DNA from: Calditrichia bacterium
GTDB lineage: Bacteria; Calditrichota; Calditrichia; RBG-13-44-9; J075
Reading direction: 5' to 3'
Assembly: GCA_028284905.1 (NCBI GenBank)
Contig: JANQQU010000064.1
Coordinates: forward strand, 1 to 64,000
Length of the DNA: 64,000 nucleotides
The translations under genes and the position numbers were made by a program. Of this stretch, positions 1 to 8,794 are shown piece by piece (position 1 is the first letter of the stretch; every line of letters begins with the position of its first letter). The notes beneath the pieces are model-generated. The model saw only the letters and a program-made list of their open reading frames with translations. It was not told where the DNA came from and searched no databases.

Positions 1-102
1 CCACAGCCACAGCCACAGCCACAGCCACAGCCACAGCCACAGCCACAGCCACAGCCACAGCCACAGCCACAGCCACAGCCACAGCCACAGCCACTGCCAC
101 TT
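1..102. repeat. (CCACAG)n hexanucleotide tandem repeat
   Basis: Fifteen perfect copies of CCACAG run from base 1 to 90, followed by two degenerate units (CCACTG, CCACTT). The array is cut by the left edge, so its full length is unknown. It lies just downstream of the HxlR gene on the minus strand. It has no spacers, so it is not a CRISPR array. Confidence 0.95.
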
Positions 103-119
103 TTCATTTTCCTGATTTA

Positions 120-479
120 TTATCCTTCCTCAGGTTCCGCTTGCTGGAAAAGTACCATCTGGTCCCTGCCCCAGCGTGCCATGTCGTCGATAATCGGTAA
201 TAAGGATTCGCCAAAGTCAGTAATATAATACTCAACCCGCGGGGGAATTTCCGGGAAGATCTTTCTCTCCAGAATGCCGTCTGCTTCCAGTTCACGCAAT
301 TGCTTGGTCAGCATCTGTTTGCTGATACCGCTAATCGCCCGGTGCAAAATACCAAAACGATTGACGCCTTTGCGAATTAGAAAGAGAACGACCGGCTTCC
401 ATTTCCCGCCAATTTTACTCATGCAATAGGTAACCGGGCAATTTCCCGGTTTGATTTCAACTTCGGATAATTTTCTCAT
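120..479 (-). CDS. HxlR-family winged-helix transcriptional regulator
   Basis: A 119-residue protein with the HxlR arrangement: an N-terminal Cys in GNCPVTYCMSKIGGKWKPVVLF, a winged helix around SKQMLTKQLRELEADGILER, and the wing PRVEYYITDFGESL. HxlR proteins are small dimeric DNA-binding regulators that often respond to thiol-reactive or electrophile stress. Residues C14 and C19 are candidates for sensing, which is inference. The ATG at 479 is preferred because it sits 7 nt after AGGG; an in-frame TTG lies directly before it. The gene is divergent from the PAP2 gene, so the 480-663 gap probably holds the promoters for both. Confidence 0.88.
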   Translation of the reverse strand: MRKLSEVEIKPGNCPVTYCMSKIGGKWKPVVLFLIRKGVNRFGILHRAISGISKQMLTKQLRELEADGILERKIFPEIPPRVEYYITDFGESLLPIIDDMARWGRDQMVLFQQAEPEEG

Positions 480-663
480 CAATTTTCCCTAAGTATAATA
501 TTTACAGTAATGGTCTAAAAAACAAAACTATATCAATTAATACTGACTACTTGTGCTAATTATTTAAATATACGACATTGACTCTGCTGGAGAAAGCGAT
601 AACGAACTCCCGGACTAATTTAGTGTTAAGTGATTAATGAATACGAATCAACAGGAATGCAGA

Positions 664-1563
664 ATGGCAGTTAAAGAAACGCAGTTGATAGAAATAAAGC
701 GAATTATCAAAAGTCTAATTGTTCTCAGTTTGTTCATATCAGGAAGTAGTTCTGCCCAACTCAAGCTCGCCCTGGACAAAGGCCGCTTAACACAAACAAC
801 AACTATTCCAGAGGCGAATAAATCTTTGACCTGGCATTTGGGAGATCATCTCTCCACCCTTTACCTGGATTGGCCGGTACTCGTTCCGATAGCCGCCGTC
901 GGTGCCACCTGGCTGCTGGTCGAAAATGATGTAGATGCGGAAGTGGAGCGCTGGGCAGTCCGGCAGAATGAAACGGTCGCCGCTGTTATTAGCGTGCCAC
1001 CATTAATTGCCGGGTTTTTTGTACCGGTGGCGGTACCGCTGTTGTTTATGCGATCGGAGGATGCATTTATCCGGGAAGGGGGACTGGCTGCGGGACAGGC
1101 CGTTGGCGTAGCGTTTGCCGTTACCAATTTACTGAAAGCAATTACCGGACGTATTCCGCCGGATCGAACACCACCGGATGATATATATGAACGGAGCCGG
1201 GTGTTTAACTGGGGATTCCTGCGGGAAGGTGTGGTAACCGGATGGCCCTCCGGCCATACCATGACAAACATGGCCCTGGCATCTGCGCTTTCCGCTTATT
1301 TTCATGAGTCAACCCGAATTAAAGTGCTATCGTATGGTTGGACGTTTTCCGTGATGTTTGCTGCCACATACGGCATTCAGGGCGGCGTTCACTGGTTCTC
1401 CGATGTAGTCGCCGGTGGTATGATGGGTTGGTTGATCGGAAACGTCATCGGTAAAGGCTTCCGTAAAGGATCATCCAGCCGTCCTGGGAAAACGGTCTCA
1501 GTGCAGCCTGTTTATCAGACCCGGGAAAAAATACTGCAACTCTCTTTACAAATGAGTTTCTAA
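664..1563 (+). CDS. PAP2-family membrane phosphatase
   Basis: A type 2 phosphatidic acid phosphatase-like protein of about 299 residues. Its three catalytic motifs are visible: KAITGRIPPDRTPPDD (KX6RP-like) near residue 157, PSGHT near 194, and GGVHWFSDVVAG (H-x3-D) near 241. Several hydrophobic stretches indicate an integral membrane enzyme, and a possible signal segment is at the N-terminus. The family removes phosphate from lipid phosphates or undecaprenyl pyrophosphate; the substrate here is unknown. The ATG at 664 follows AGGA at about 8 nt. An upstream ATG at 637 has no ribosome binding site. Confidence 0.85.
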   Translation: MAVKETQLIEIKRIIKSLIVLSLFISGSSSAQLKLALDKGRLTQTTTIPEANKSLTWHLGDHLSTLYLDWPVLVPIAAVGATWLLVENDVDAEVERWAVRQNETVAAVISVPPLIAGFFVPVAVPLLFMRSEDAFIREGGLAAGQAVGVAFAVTNLLKAITGRIPPDRTPPDDIYERSRVFNWGFLREGVVTGWPSGHTMTNMALASALSAYFHESTRIKVLSYGWTFSVMFAATYGIQGGVHWFSDVVAGGMMGWLIGNVIGKGFRKGSSSRPGKTVSVQPVYQTREKILQLSLQMSF

Positions 1564-1592
1564 ATCACGTTGAAAAAAGTGTTAAATAACTA

Positions 1593-1898
1593 TTAGCTGA
1601 TGATCATACCAATGGCAACGCCGGAGCCCATCCCTTCTTCGGCCGCTGCCTTCCGAATTGCTTCGAGTTCTCCTTTATCCAGCCAAATCCCATTGCATTG
1701 AGGGCAGCGATCGATGACAATTCCCTCATTATTGGTTTTTTTTAATGTGCTGCCATCTACCGGGCAAAGGCGTTCCGGCTCCCTTTCAGTGAGGATATTC
1801 AATTGGCAATCCGGGCAAGTCGGTTGATTTTCAAATTCACGTTTCGTTTGAACAGTATTACAATGCACACAAGTTTGCTTTCTCTTAAACCAACTCAT
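1593..1898 (-). CDS. Zinc-ribbon (zf-TFIIB type) small protein
   Basis: A 101-residue protein with two CXXC-type zinc clusters. The first is CVHC...CPDC near residues 10-34. The second is LCPVDGSTL...DRCPQCNGIWLDKGELEAI near 44-85, which matches the zf-TFIIB repeat family. Such proteins are small, probably cytoplasmic zinc-binding proteins of unknown role. The last 15 residues are glycine-rich and hydrophobic. The start follows GGAGAT. It sits between the PAP2 gene, which converges on it, and the SRPBCC gene. Confidence 0.8.
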   Translation of the reverse strand: MSWFKRKQTCVHCNTVQTKREFENQPTCPDCQLNILTEREPERLCPVDGSTLKKTNNEGIVIDRCPQCNGIWLDKGELEAIRKAAAEEGMGSGVAIGMIIS

Positions 1899-2018
1899 TT
1901 GATCTCCGATTTTTGAAAAACTTTATTTAATTCGCCCGCTATTCTGAAAATTGTTCTATGGATACTTTGACGTATTTAATTACTGCAAATGGGCAATTCT
2001 GCATATTTGCCCATTTAC

Positions 2019-2450
2019 TTAACCAAGGTATTGTTTCAAACTTTCACCAATAAAATACTGCCAACCTCCCTCACAGCTCTCCCGTTTAAACTCCGGAATG
2101 CCTGTCTGATAGTCTTCCAGCACATAATTGGTCAGGCGTAATTTCGTCTGCTCACCTGTTGCAAAAAGTTCAAAAGTAGTATACCCAAAACCGTCATATC
2201 CTTCGAACTTCCAGGTATAAGTAATACTGCTTTCCGGAACCACTTCCGTTACTTTCCATATGTGTAAGAAATCCCGTCCATCATTGTGGATATTAAAACG
2301 GGTTTCGAAGCCAACTGCTGCTTTGAAGTCCGGTATATTAGGAAAATACCATTGGCGCATTTGCTCAGCATCGGTAATTGCCTGCCAAACATCCCGAAGA
2401 GAACGCGGGTAAGTTGCTTCGACGATAACTGGTGGATCACTACGCTTCAT
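2019..2450 (-). CDS. SRPBCC/AHSA1-like domain protein
   Basis: A 143-residue single-domain protein. It has the START/Bet v1-like pattern of activator-of-Hsp90-ATPase-1 homologues: an early VEATYPRSLRDVWQAITDAEQMRQWYFPN, a central GRDFLHIWKVTEVVPESSITYTW, and a final helix GGWQYFIGESLKQYLG. Members bind small hydrophobic ligands or chaperone partners, and the specific role cannot be read. AAGGA precedes the ATG. The HxlR regulator, the zinc-ribbon gene and this gene are all on the minus strand, but the gaps argue against one transcript. Confidence 0.82.
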   Translation of the reverse strand: MKRSDPPVIVEATYPRSLRDVWQAITDAEQMRQWYFPNIPDFKAAVGFETRFNIHNDGRDFLHIWKVTEVVPESSITYTWKFEGYDGFGYTTFELFATGEQTKLRLTNYVLEDYQTGIPEFKRESCEGGWQYFIGESLKQYLG

Positions 2451-2593
2451 AGTTAATCCTTTCGTTTTTTGTTATCAGCAAAATAGTTCTCTTTGAGATG
2501 TTACCCAAGAAAATCCTGCAGAATGTGCAAATGATTGAATTAACCAGTATTTATTATATTGTGAAATTGGGATACTGAGGAGAGGAAAAGTGG

Positions 2594-3742
2594 TTAATTG
2601 CCAGCGTTTGCGGCGTTAAACCACTGTAAAAATGCCTGAGCAAAAGCAACATGACCATCTTCCGAGAAGTGATCATCATAGATTTCTTTGCCAGCCTGTT
2701 TTGCAAAAGAAAATTGATGGACGGGGTCTATAAATTCTATATTCTTCGATCCACATAGGTTTTTGAGCCAATATCTCCAGGAGTCCTGAGCTGTTTCCGC
2801 TTTCAGCCATTCTTGATCTCGGGGAATATATAAAATGGCGAATGATTTACCAGATGTTGTTATTTCATTAAACCATTTTAATATAACTGCTTTTCCCAGA
2901 CGCTTAGCTTTTTCCTGGTATTTAGGATGCCAGCTTGAGGGTAAGTCACCCGGCCTTGGTACCTTATTGATATCTGCCTTGTGGGTCATATTAAAGTCCG
3001 AATCACTGGCAAAAATCTTGATGCCGTGCTGCTTTAGTAACTTTAAGCGATTAAAAATGGTCTGTACTAAAATAGAATGATTAAAAAATATTAACGATTT
3101 AATATTATCTTCAATTTGATCCTTTTGAACTTTCCTGGAAATAAGTGTTCGATTGATACTAACATCACCTTCATACAATTCCGCATAGGGTAACCAAGGA
3201 ACTTTTTTCATTTCTTCAATCTGATCCCCAAGGTCGTTTTCGTAAAATACGTAGATCACCATGTCAAGATCATAGAACTCACTATATTTTTTGCTTTTCA
3301 GGTAAGAATGAATAGGGCCGTGACTGCTTTGGCCGAATGCCAGTGTTTCGACACGCCTTTCAGTAAGTTCTTCTTCGATAATCCGGAAAAAAGTTTTCTC
3401 CAGCGGTACTTGAAGTGCTTCGACAAAAGAATCGCCAAAGAAACCGATCCGATAGGTATCCACCGGTTTCTTCCGGGTATGATTCTTGTCGAGAAAACCT
3501 TCGCTATTTACATCTCTTTCAATAATTTCGTAGCGGATATTTGTGCCAATGTATTTGGTGTTGGGCGCAAATTTATAAAGACCCAAATCTGAATCGTATT
3601 CCCTTGAAAGCATTTTGATACCCGGAATCGGTACAATGCGAAGTATAAATTCCAACATGAGAAATACAATGAGTGTGGGAATAATCGCAGCGGTCATGCG
3701 AAACAGCAGTGGCTTTAGATATGGTCCGGATTTATTGAGCAT
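2594..3742 (-). CDS. Membrane-anchored SGNH/GDSL-like hydrolase
   Basis: A 382-residue protein with one N-terminal membrane segment (about residues 12-32) and an extracytoplasmic SGNH-like domain. Block I is GFFGDSFVEALQVP near residue 103, where Ser105 is the likely nucleophile. The C-terminal DDHFSEDGHVAFAQAF near 356-371 resembles the block V DxxH. The family includes acetyl-esterases and acetyltransferase partners that work on cell-wall or exopolysaccharide. It is flanked by an SRPBCC gene and a divergent metallophosphoesterase, with no visible operon, so the substrate is unknown. Confidence 0.7.
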   Translation of the reverse strand: MLNKSGPYLKPLLFRMTAAIIPTLIVFLMLEFILRIVPIPGIKMLSREYDSDLGLYKFAPNTKYIGTNIRYEIIERDVNSEGFLDKNHTRKKPVDTYRIGFFGDSFVEALQVPLEKTFFRIIEEELTERRVETLAFGQSSHGPIHSYLKSKKYSEFYDLDMVIYVFYENDLGDQIEEMKKVPWLPYAELYEGDVSINRTLISRKVQKDQIEDNIKSLIFFNHSILVQTIFNRLKLLKQHGIKIFASDSDFNMTHKADINKVPRPGDLPSSWHPKYQEKAKRLGKAVILKWFNEITTSGKSFAILYIPRDQEWLKAETAQDSWRYWLKNLCGSKNIEFIDPVHQFSFAKQAGKEIYDDHFSEDGHVAFAQAFLQWFNAANAGN

Positions 3743-3929
3743 AATTCACATTGTATGTTAAATGAAAGTTGACTTGGCTTTACAAATCACGTTTTACCTA
3801 AGAAAAATACCAATATTGATAGTTGATTTTTTAAAATTGGTACGCCATCTTAAATATTTCTTAAAACTGTGATCACAACTACTTACTGAAACCCTTTTGC
3901 GACAGCCTCTCTTAAACGTAGGACCATTG

Positions 3930-5120
3930 ATGAAACTCGAAAACACCCGCGCTACGATTCACAGAAAAAGCCTCCCATTAGAGAAAATTATCCCGCTCAT
4001 ATTGCTAACTATGGTCGTTGGATTATGGGGCTGCAGCCACACCCGTCCATACTATGGAAATCCTGGCACTGGCCCGATAGATATGCCTGCAACGGAGGAT
4101 ATTCGCACCCGTTTGATTCTGATTGGAGACGCCGGCGCTCCGAAAACGGATGAACCGGCCTTGAAAACCCTGGAACAATGGGCGTCGCAAATACCGGAGC
4201 GAACCCATGTTTTTTTCCTTGGTGATAATCTTTATCCGGATGGTATGGTTAGTGCGGATCATCCCTGGCGAGCAGAAGCTGAGCGTCGTCTGAACGTTCA
4301 AATTGCAGCCGTTCGTAATGCGGGTGCCGAAGGGATATTTATTCCCGGCAATCATGACTGGGCGACTTACGGTCCGGAAGGTGCCAGTGCTTTGCGCATG
4401 CAGGAGAACTATATTGAAGAGAAGATGAACGGAGAAGATCGTTTTCTACCGTCAAATGGAAAAGCGGGCCCGGTCCGGCTGGATATTGATAGTGTATCAG
4501 TTGTCATTCTGGATTCGCATCGCTGGATTTATGCCGATCTGCACAAATATCAGGATGCTGAAGTTTTTCGCGATTCGGTGATGACAGCAATGACAGAAAT
4601 GCTTTCATCCCTCGGTGAGCGCCCGGTGGTGGTGCTTGGCCATCATCCCCTGGCGACGCATGGTCCCCATGGAGGATTTTTTGGATGGGAAGATCATATA
4701 TTTCCTTTGCGTCGCGTCGCCTCCTGGTTGTGGATACCAACCCCGTTGATTGGCTCTGTTTATCCGTTGGCCCGTTGGCACCTGAACACCAATGATCAGG
4801 ATATTAATGGACCGAATCATCGTAAGTATATTGAAAGCATGTATTCGATTTTCGAGCAATATCCTCCCTTGCTTTATGTGGCAGGCCATGAACATTCCCT
4901 GCAGGTGATTGATGGCGACGATAAGGCGGAACTCTTTTTAGTCAGCGGCGCGGGTTCAGAAAAGAAAAAGTCCGTTGTCGGGCATGGGATAAACACATTG
5001 TTTTCTCATGAACATAGTGGTTTTATGGTGGTTGATTTTACCCGTGATGAGCGTGCGTTTTTGCAAGTCGTTGAACCGGCTGAAGAAGAAGTGCTTTATC
5101 GATATGAGTTTAAGCGGTAG
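3930..5120 (+). CDS. Metallophosphoesterase (calcineurin-like) lipoprotein
   Basis: A 396-residue calcineurin-like phosphoesterase. Metal-binding motifs occur in order: GDAG near residue 65, GDNLYPDG near 93, GNHDW near 140, GHHPLATHG near 237 and GHEHS near 319. All metal ligands look intact. An N-terminal hydrophobic segment ends in VGLWGCSH, a plausible lipobox, so the enzyme probably sits in the periplasm as a lipoprotein. The ATG at 3930 follows AGGA at about 7 nt; a TTG further upstream is less likely. A related phosphoesterase module lies in the giant protein at 27.9-36.7 kb. Confidence 0.87.
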   Translation: MKLENTRATIHRKSLPLEKIIPLILLTMVVGLWGCSHTRPYYGNPGTGPIDMPATEDIRTRLILIGDAGAPKTDEPALKTLEQWASQIPERTHVFFLGDNLYPDGMVSADHPWRAEAERRLNVQIAAVRNAGAEGIFIPGNHDWATYGPEGASALRMQENYIEEKMNGEDRFLPSNGKAGPVRLDIDSVSVVILDSHRWIYADLHKYQDAEVFRDSVMTAMTEMLSSLGERPVVVLGHHPLATHGPHGGFFGWEDHIFPLRRVASWLWIPTPLIGSVYPLARWHLNTNDQDINGPNHRKYIESMYSIFEQYPPLLYVAGHEHSLQVIDGDDKAELFLVSGAGSEKKKSVVGHGINTLFSHEHSGFMVVDFTRDERAFLQVVEPAEEEVLYRYEFKR

Positions 5121-5210
5121 GGGAGGGGGATGTTTCGTGCCCTTATATTGTTGTTTGGGAAAGTGGATGTTGGAGATTTCGAAGCAAGTTAGTGTTGCCG
5201 CTCTCTGCGT

Positions 5211-5275
5211 TCGCTGATGGTTCCGCTCCTTACAGTCGCTAATGGCTCCGCTCCCGTTGGTCGTTAATGGTTTTG
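5211..5275. repeat. 25-nt tandem repeat unit (2.6 copies)
   Basis: Two 25-nt units at 5211-5235 and 5236-5260 share the form TCGCTRATGGYTCCGCTCC followed by 6 variable bases. A partial third unit (TCGTTAATGG) follows at 5261. The array overlaps the left arm of the large hairpin described next. It lies between two convergent genes. Confidence 0.75.
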
Positions 5276-5326
5276 AAATATTAGCAGATAATTTTTAAAC
5301 CATTAGCGACCAACGGGAGCGGAACC
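5244..5326. repeat. Long inverted repeat between convergent genes
   Basis: Left arm 5244-5273 and right arm 5297-5326 are complementary at 28 of 30 positions. Both mismatches are transitions that would still allow G-U pairing in one strand's RNA. The spacer is AT-rich and 23 nt long. It sits between the phosphoesterase (+) and a small membrane protein (-), so it may end transcription from both sides, but there is no clear U-run directly at the stem. Confidence 0.75.
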
Positions 5327-5385
5327 ATGTGACCGGAGAGGGAACCGCTAATCAGTAACTGAAAGTAGCTAACTGCAATTTATTC

Positions 5386-5730
5386 CTAGTTCATCATTCG
5401 ATCTAAGCCAAAAAGGTTTATTCGCCGAAAGACCAATAAATTATAGAATGCCGAAAAGAGAGTACCAGCTATAAAACCAAAGGCAAAAGATGCCAGGAGA
5501 TTCCAGAACGGCCCACCGACAAATGCAGCGACAATTGTTGTCGGAGCTGTTATCCAGCCCCAGCGAAAAATCAGAAAGAAGACTACCAGGGTTAAACCCA
5601 ACGCCATTCCGAAAACGATAGCGATAAAACCTTGCATCCGCATTAAAACACCTTGATGACGATACGGATCGTCCGGTCCTCCGCCTCCACTTCCTTTTTC
5701 ATCTTCAGCTAAAATAGGCAAATAAGGCAT
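5386..5730 (-). CDS. Small membrane protein of the sigma/CHAT locus, unknown function
   Basis: A 114-residue protein with no family I recognise. A hydrophilic glycine-rich N-terminus (EDEKGSGGGGPDDPYRHQG) is followed by two or three membrane segments at about residues 32-52, 58-80 and 82-100. The ATG at 5730 is preferred because GGAGGT lies 6 nt before it, while the upstream ATG at 5736 abuts the ribosome binding site. It is the last gene of the long minus-strand locus, 13 nt after the CHAT gene stop, so it is probably cotranscribed. Confidence 0.65.
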   Translation of the reverse strand: MPYLPILAEDEKGSGGGGPDDPYRHQGVLMRMQGFIAIVFGMALGLTLVVFFLIFRWGWITAPTTIVAAFVGGPFWNLLASFAFGFIAGTLFSAFYNLLVFRRINLFGLDRMMN

Positions 5731-5749
5731 GTTCATACCTCCAAATATA

Positions 5750-8700
5750 TTAATTAAAGTTTACAGTTAATCCCAATCCTGCCCAGTAAAAAGGATGAGC
5801 AATCTGGGTATAGACATCGTTCTTAAATTCTTGAATTGATTTTTTTTGAACAGCCTGCAATGCTAGGGCGGGATGAAGAGATTGCCCACGCAGTTTGATA
5901 TATTCCTGGGTTTGTGGTATCGCTTTGCTTGCATCGATTTCCCAACGGCTGGCCAATATTTCGGTAATATTATTGTGGCTTAATATTTGTTCCAGACCAT
6001 ATAAGCCGGCGCCTTTAAACAATTGACCACTGCCAGTATTACATCCAATCAGCAGCACTGCGTCCCAGGCGCCCCAATCTATATGTTTTAGATGACTCTC
6101 CGACAGCCCGATAGTCTCAAAACGATCGGTGGAATGCTGCTTAACTGTTAAATTGAGCAACATCTGATTTGGTCCTTCGGGGTCAACTTCATGATGGGCA
6201 ATTACTACCAATGCATCATACCCGACTTCATCTTCGTTGAAGATTCTATCCATATCAATTGGTCGGTCGGATGAAGGTGGAGCACTCAGGGGAACCGCAT
6301 TAAATTTTGATGTTAAATAATTTGTGATGGCCAAGCTTTGAGAAAAGCCTTTATCTGCCGAAAAAGTTATTCTACCATCATGAAAACTGTTTCCACCATA
6401 TTTAAAACTCTCGGCCCCATTGCGCCCTGCTTGATCAGATTGCATAATAGCGACTCTTTCTACCAGAAAGTTGTCTCCAGCCGGATCCAACGGCAAACAA
6501 TGAAAAGGAAGATTATGTAAGGGGCCGTTGGGAATAATGTGTAAAATGTCAGCGTTCGTTATTAGCATCTGCAAATCTGGCCACCCTAATATGTCTATGA
6601 AAATCTGATGCCCCAGACGCATTGTTTCGCTATGATATTCTACTTTTTCCTCTTGGGGCTGTTGAGTATTTAATACTTCCCCGGTCTTGCTAATGCGCTC
6701 GATAAAATCATCAATTCTATTTTCAAGGATATTCGAATCGATTTTGCGTTGCTTAAGTAATAAAGTATCTTTTGCGCGAACGAAGATATAGAGATTGCTA
6801 TCCGCCGCGAAATAATTAAGTTCCAGTGTTTCTATCGGCATTATTGGCGGTCTCGCTAACGTATCGGAAACGATATGGTTGGAGATGCCATTGACACGGC
6901 TCTTCTGAGCAGTAGACTGCCGGGAAAATATTTGCGCCTGTTTCAATTTCTGGTAAGCAGCAGTCTCGTTATCCGCAAAAAGTTCATATAGTACCGCCTC
7001 CCGTAGATACTCGTCAATTCGGTGTCGATAACCAATAACAACATCGAGATCTTCAAATCCTTGGTGTAATCCAGATACAATTTTAAGAAGTTTATCCGTT
7101 AGTACATTTGCCTGCTGATAATCATTCTGTTGATGAGCCAGGCGCGCTTTCAATGCTAAAATATCGATCTGGCACTTTAGATAAGACAATTCCTGTGAAA
7201 GTTGATAAACCTCTTTGGAAAGCGTCCATGCCTTTTCCGTATTTTGATTCATGATAAGCGAACGAATCAAATCTACTTTGGTATCTAATTGAGAACGGAT
7301 TCTCCCGTTTTTACCATATAATTTCGCCGCTTGTTGGAAAACTTCAATCGATGCTTTTGGTTGGTGGTTTTCCTGATATAAGTATCCCAGCGAGCGTAAT
7401 ATCTCCGCCTTTATTACGGGATTAATAACGTTGCCGGCTTCGTTTTGTACACCGCCCATCATATGCCGAAAAGCAACTTTTTTACCTTGTAAAGCTTTTA
7501 TCGCTGCTAACCTTACCAGGCGGACCTGGCGAGTTTCTTTATCTTCCGGGAAGTTTTTTCGATGTGCGGCCAAAGCTTTTTCATAGTATGTTGCCGCCTG
7601 CCGGTATTGTCCGATTTGCTCATAATAGTCCCCTAGATTATTTAATGCGGTCAGATGATTGCGATGATCGTTATTTTCAATAACGTTTTCCAGGGCATCT
7701 TGAAATGATTCTAATGCGTTTTCGTACTTACCTAAGCGGGTATAAATGCGGCCCTGTTGTGTGAAAGTCTTAAATTTCTGTCGTTGGCTAAGCGTCTTGA
7801 CAGTATCCAATGATGCTAGAATTTTTAAGGCATCGACATGCCTGCCGAAATCAATAAAGACATCGATCAACCCAATTTTGCTGGCATTTTCATACCAATC
7901 TATCGAGGGTACTGTTTTTTTGTACTTTTTCACCCGTTCCAGATTTTTTTGATAAACTGAGTGCGCGGAAGAAACCCTGTCCGCCTGGGATAACGCTTCT
8001 GCGTAATTATATTCGAGCCCGGCTGCTCGCAGGTAAAACCCAATACTCATTGCTTCGGGAATTCTGGTTTCTGCTAACACACAACTAATATCGAAAAAGC
8101 GGTAGTAATCGGTCAAGATAACCATTAATTGTTGGAGCGTGGTAAATTTCGTGCGTTTGTCCGGGATCGCAGACGCATCAATGTTTTGCAATGCAAAACC
8201 GACAAATTGGTCTGCCTTCATAGGTGCTGAAGATTTGTATTTGGCGGCAAGGTTTTTTGCAATTTTTGCCGTTTTCCAGGCACGGGCTGTTATTGAATCA
8301 CTATTTGCTGATGCTTCTACAAATGGTGTCCAATAGGAAATTCCACCGAGACTATCCAGGGTTGTTGCCGTTTCCCGGGCACTTTGCCAATATGCTTCCA
8401 ACTGATCACCCTGCCCCAGCGATACCTGTGTCAATAATGTATCAAGATATTTTTCAAAGCGAATTTCCTCTTTTATGTGCAGAGAGTTTTGCTTAATAGC
8501 GAAGGGAGCTGGCAACGATTCCTCAAGTTCATTCAACATACAATCCACTTTTTGGCGGTTTTTGGCAGAAACTACCAGCGAACGATAGTGGCTTTCGAGT
8601 TTTGCGATAATTGCCTCTTTTTCGGCCAGCGTGGTGGCAAATTGGCTCTGTTCTTGCAATTCAACCAATACCGCCAGGTGTGATTCCCGGGAGCAGTTGA

Positions 8701-8794
8701 TGAATTGAACAACTATCATTGCTGTAATAACCAGCAGTAACGCCGAAAACTGTCTTTTATTATGTAGATATATTGACATAAAATTAATCGCCAT
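5750..8794 (-). CDS. Membrane-anchored TPR-CHAT (caspase-like) protein
   Basis: A 1,014-residue protein. One hydrophobic segment lies near residues 18-37 after a basic N-terminus (HNKR) and ends in FINCSRE, either a membrane anchor or a loose lipobox. Many TPR-like helical pairs fill about residues 240-620, for example LTALNNLGDYYEQIGQYRQA. The C-terminal 330 residues form a CHAT domain. The catalytic dyad is visible: His868 in VVIAHHEVD and Cys918 in LLIGCNTGSG. CHAT proteases are caspase-like and often act in self-destruction or defence switches. Here the anchor implies the protease faces the periplasm, which is inference. Its ATG directly follows the stop of the preceding gene, so translation is probably coupled. 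Confidence 0.86.
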   Translation of the reverse strand: MAINFMSIYLHNKRQFSALLLVITAMIVVQFINCSRESHLAVLVELQEQSQFATTLAEKEAIIAKLESHYRSLVVSAKNRQKVDCMLNELEESLPAPFAIKQNSLHIKEEIRFEKYLDTLLTQVSLGQGDQLEAYWQSARETATTLDSLGGISYWTPFVEASANSDSITARAWKTAKIAKNLAAKYKSSAPMKADQFVGFALQNIDASAIPDKRTKFTTLQQLMVILTDYYRFFDISCVLAETRIPEAMSIGFYLRAAGLEYNYAEALSQADRVSSAHSVYQKNLERVKKYKKTVPSIDWYENASKIGLIDVFIDFGRHVDALKILASLDTVKTLSQRQKFKTFTQQGRIYTRLGKYENALESFQDALENVIENNDHRNHLTALNNLGDYYEQIGQYRQAATYYEKALAAHRKNFPEDKETRQVRLVRLAAIKALQGKKVAFRHMMGGVQNEAGNVINPVIKAEILRSLGYLYQENHQPKASIEVFQQAAKLYGKNGRIRSQLDTKVDLIRSLIMNQNTEKAWTLSKEVYQLSQELSYLKCQIDILALKARLAHQQNDYQQANVLTDKLLKIVSGLHQGFEDLDVVIGYRHRIDEYLREAVLYELFADNETAAYQKLKQAQIFSRQSTAQKSRVNGISNHIVSDTLARPPIMPIETLELNYFAADSNLYIFVRAKDTLLLKQRKIDSNILENRIDDFIERISKTGEVLNTQQPQEEKVEYHSETMRLGHQIFIDILGWPDLQMLITNADILHIIPNGPLHNLPFHCLPLDPAGDNFLVERVAIMQSDQAGRNGAESFKYGGNSFHDGRITFSADKGFSQSLAITNYLTSKFNAVPLSAPPSSDRPIDMDRIFNEDEVGYDALVVIAHHEVDPEGPNQMLLNLTVKQHSTDRFETIGLSESHLKHIDWGAWDAVLLIGCNTGSGQLFKGAGLYGLEQILSHNNITEILASRWEIDASKAIPQTQEYIKLRGQSLHPALALQAVQKKSIQEFKNDVYTQIAHPFYWAGLGLTVNFN

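Noticed and set aside
1-102. CRISPR-like repeated sequence
   Set aside because: The unit is 6 bp with no spacers and no cas genes nearby; it is a simple tandem repeat.
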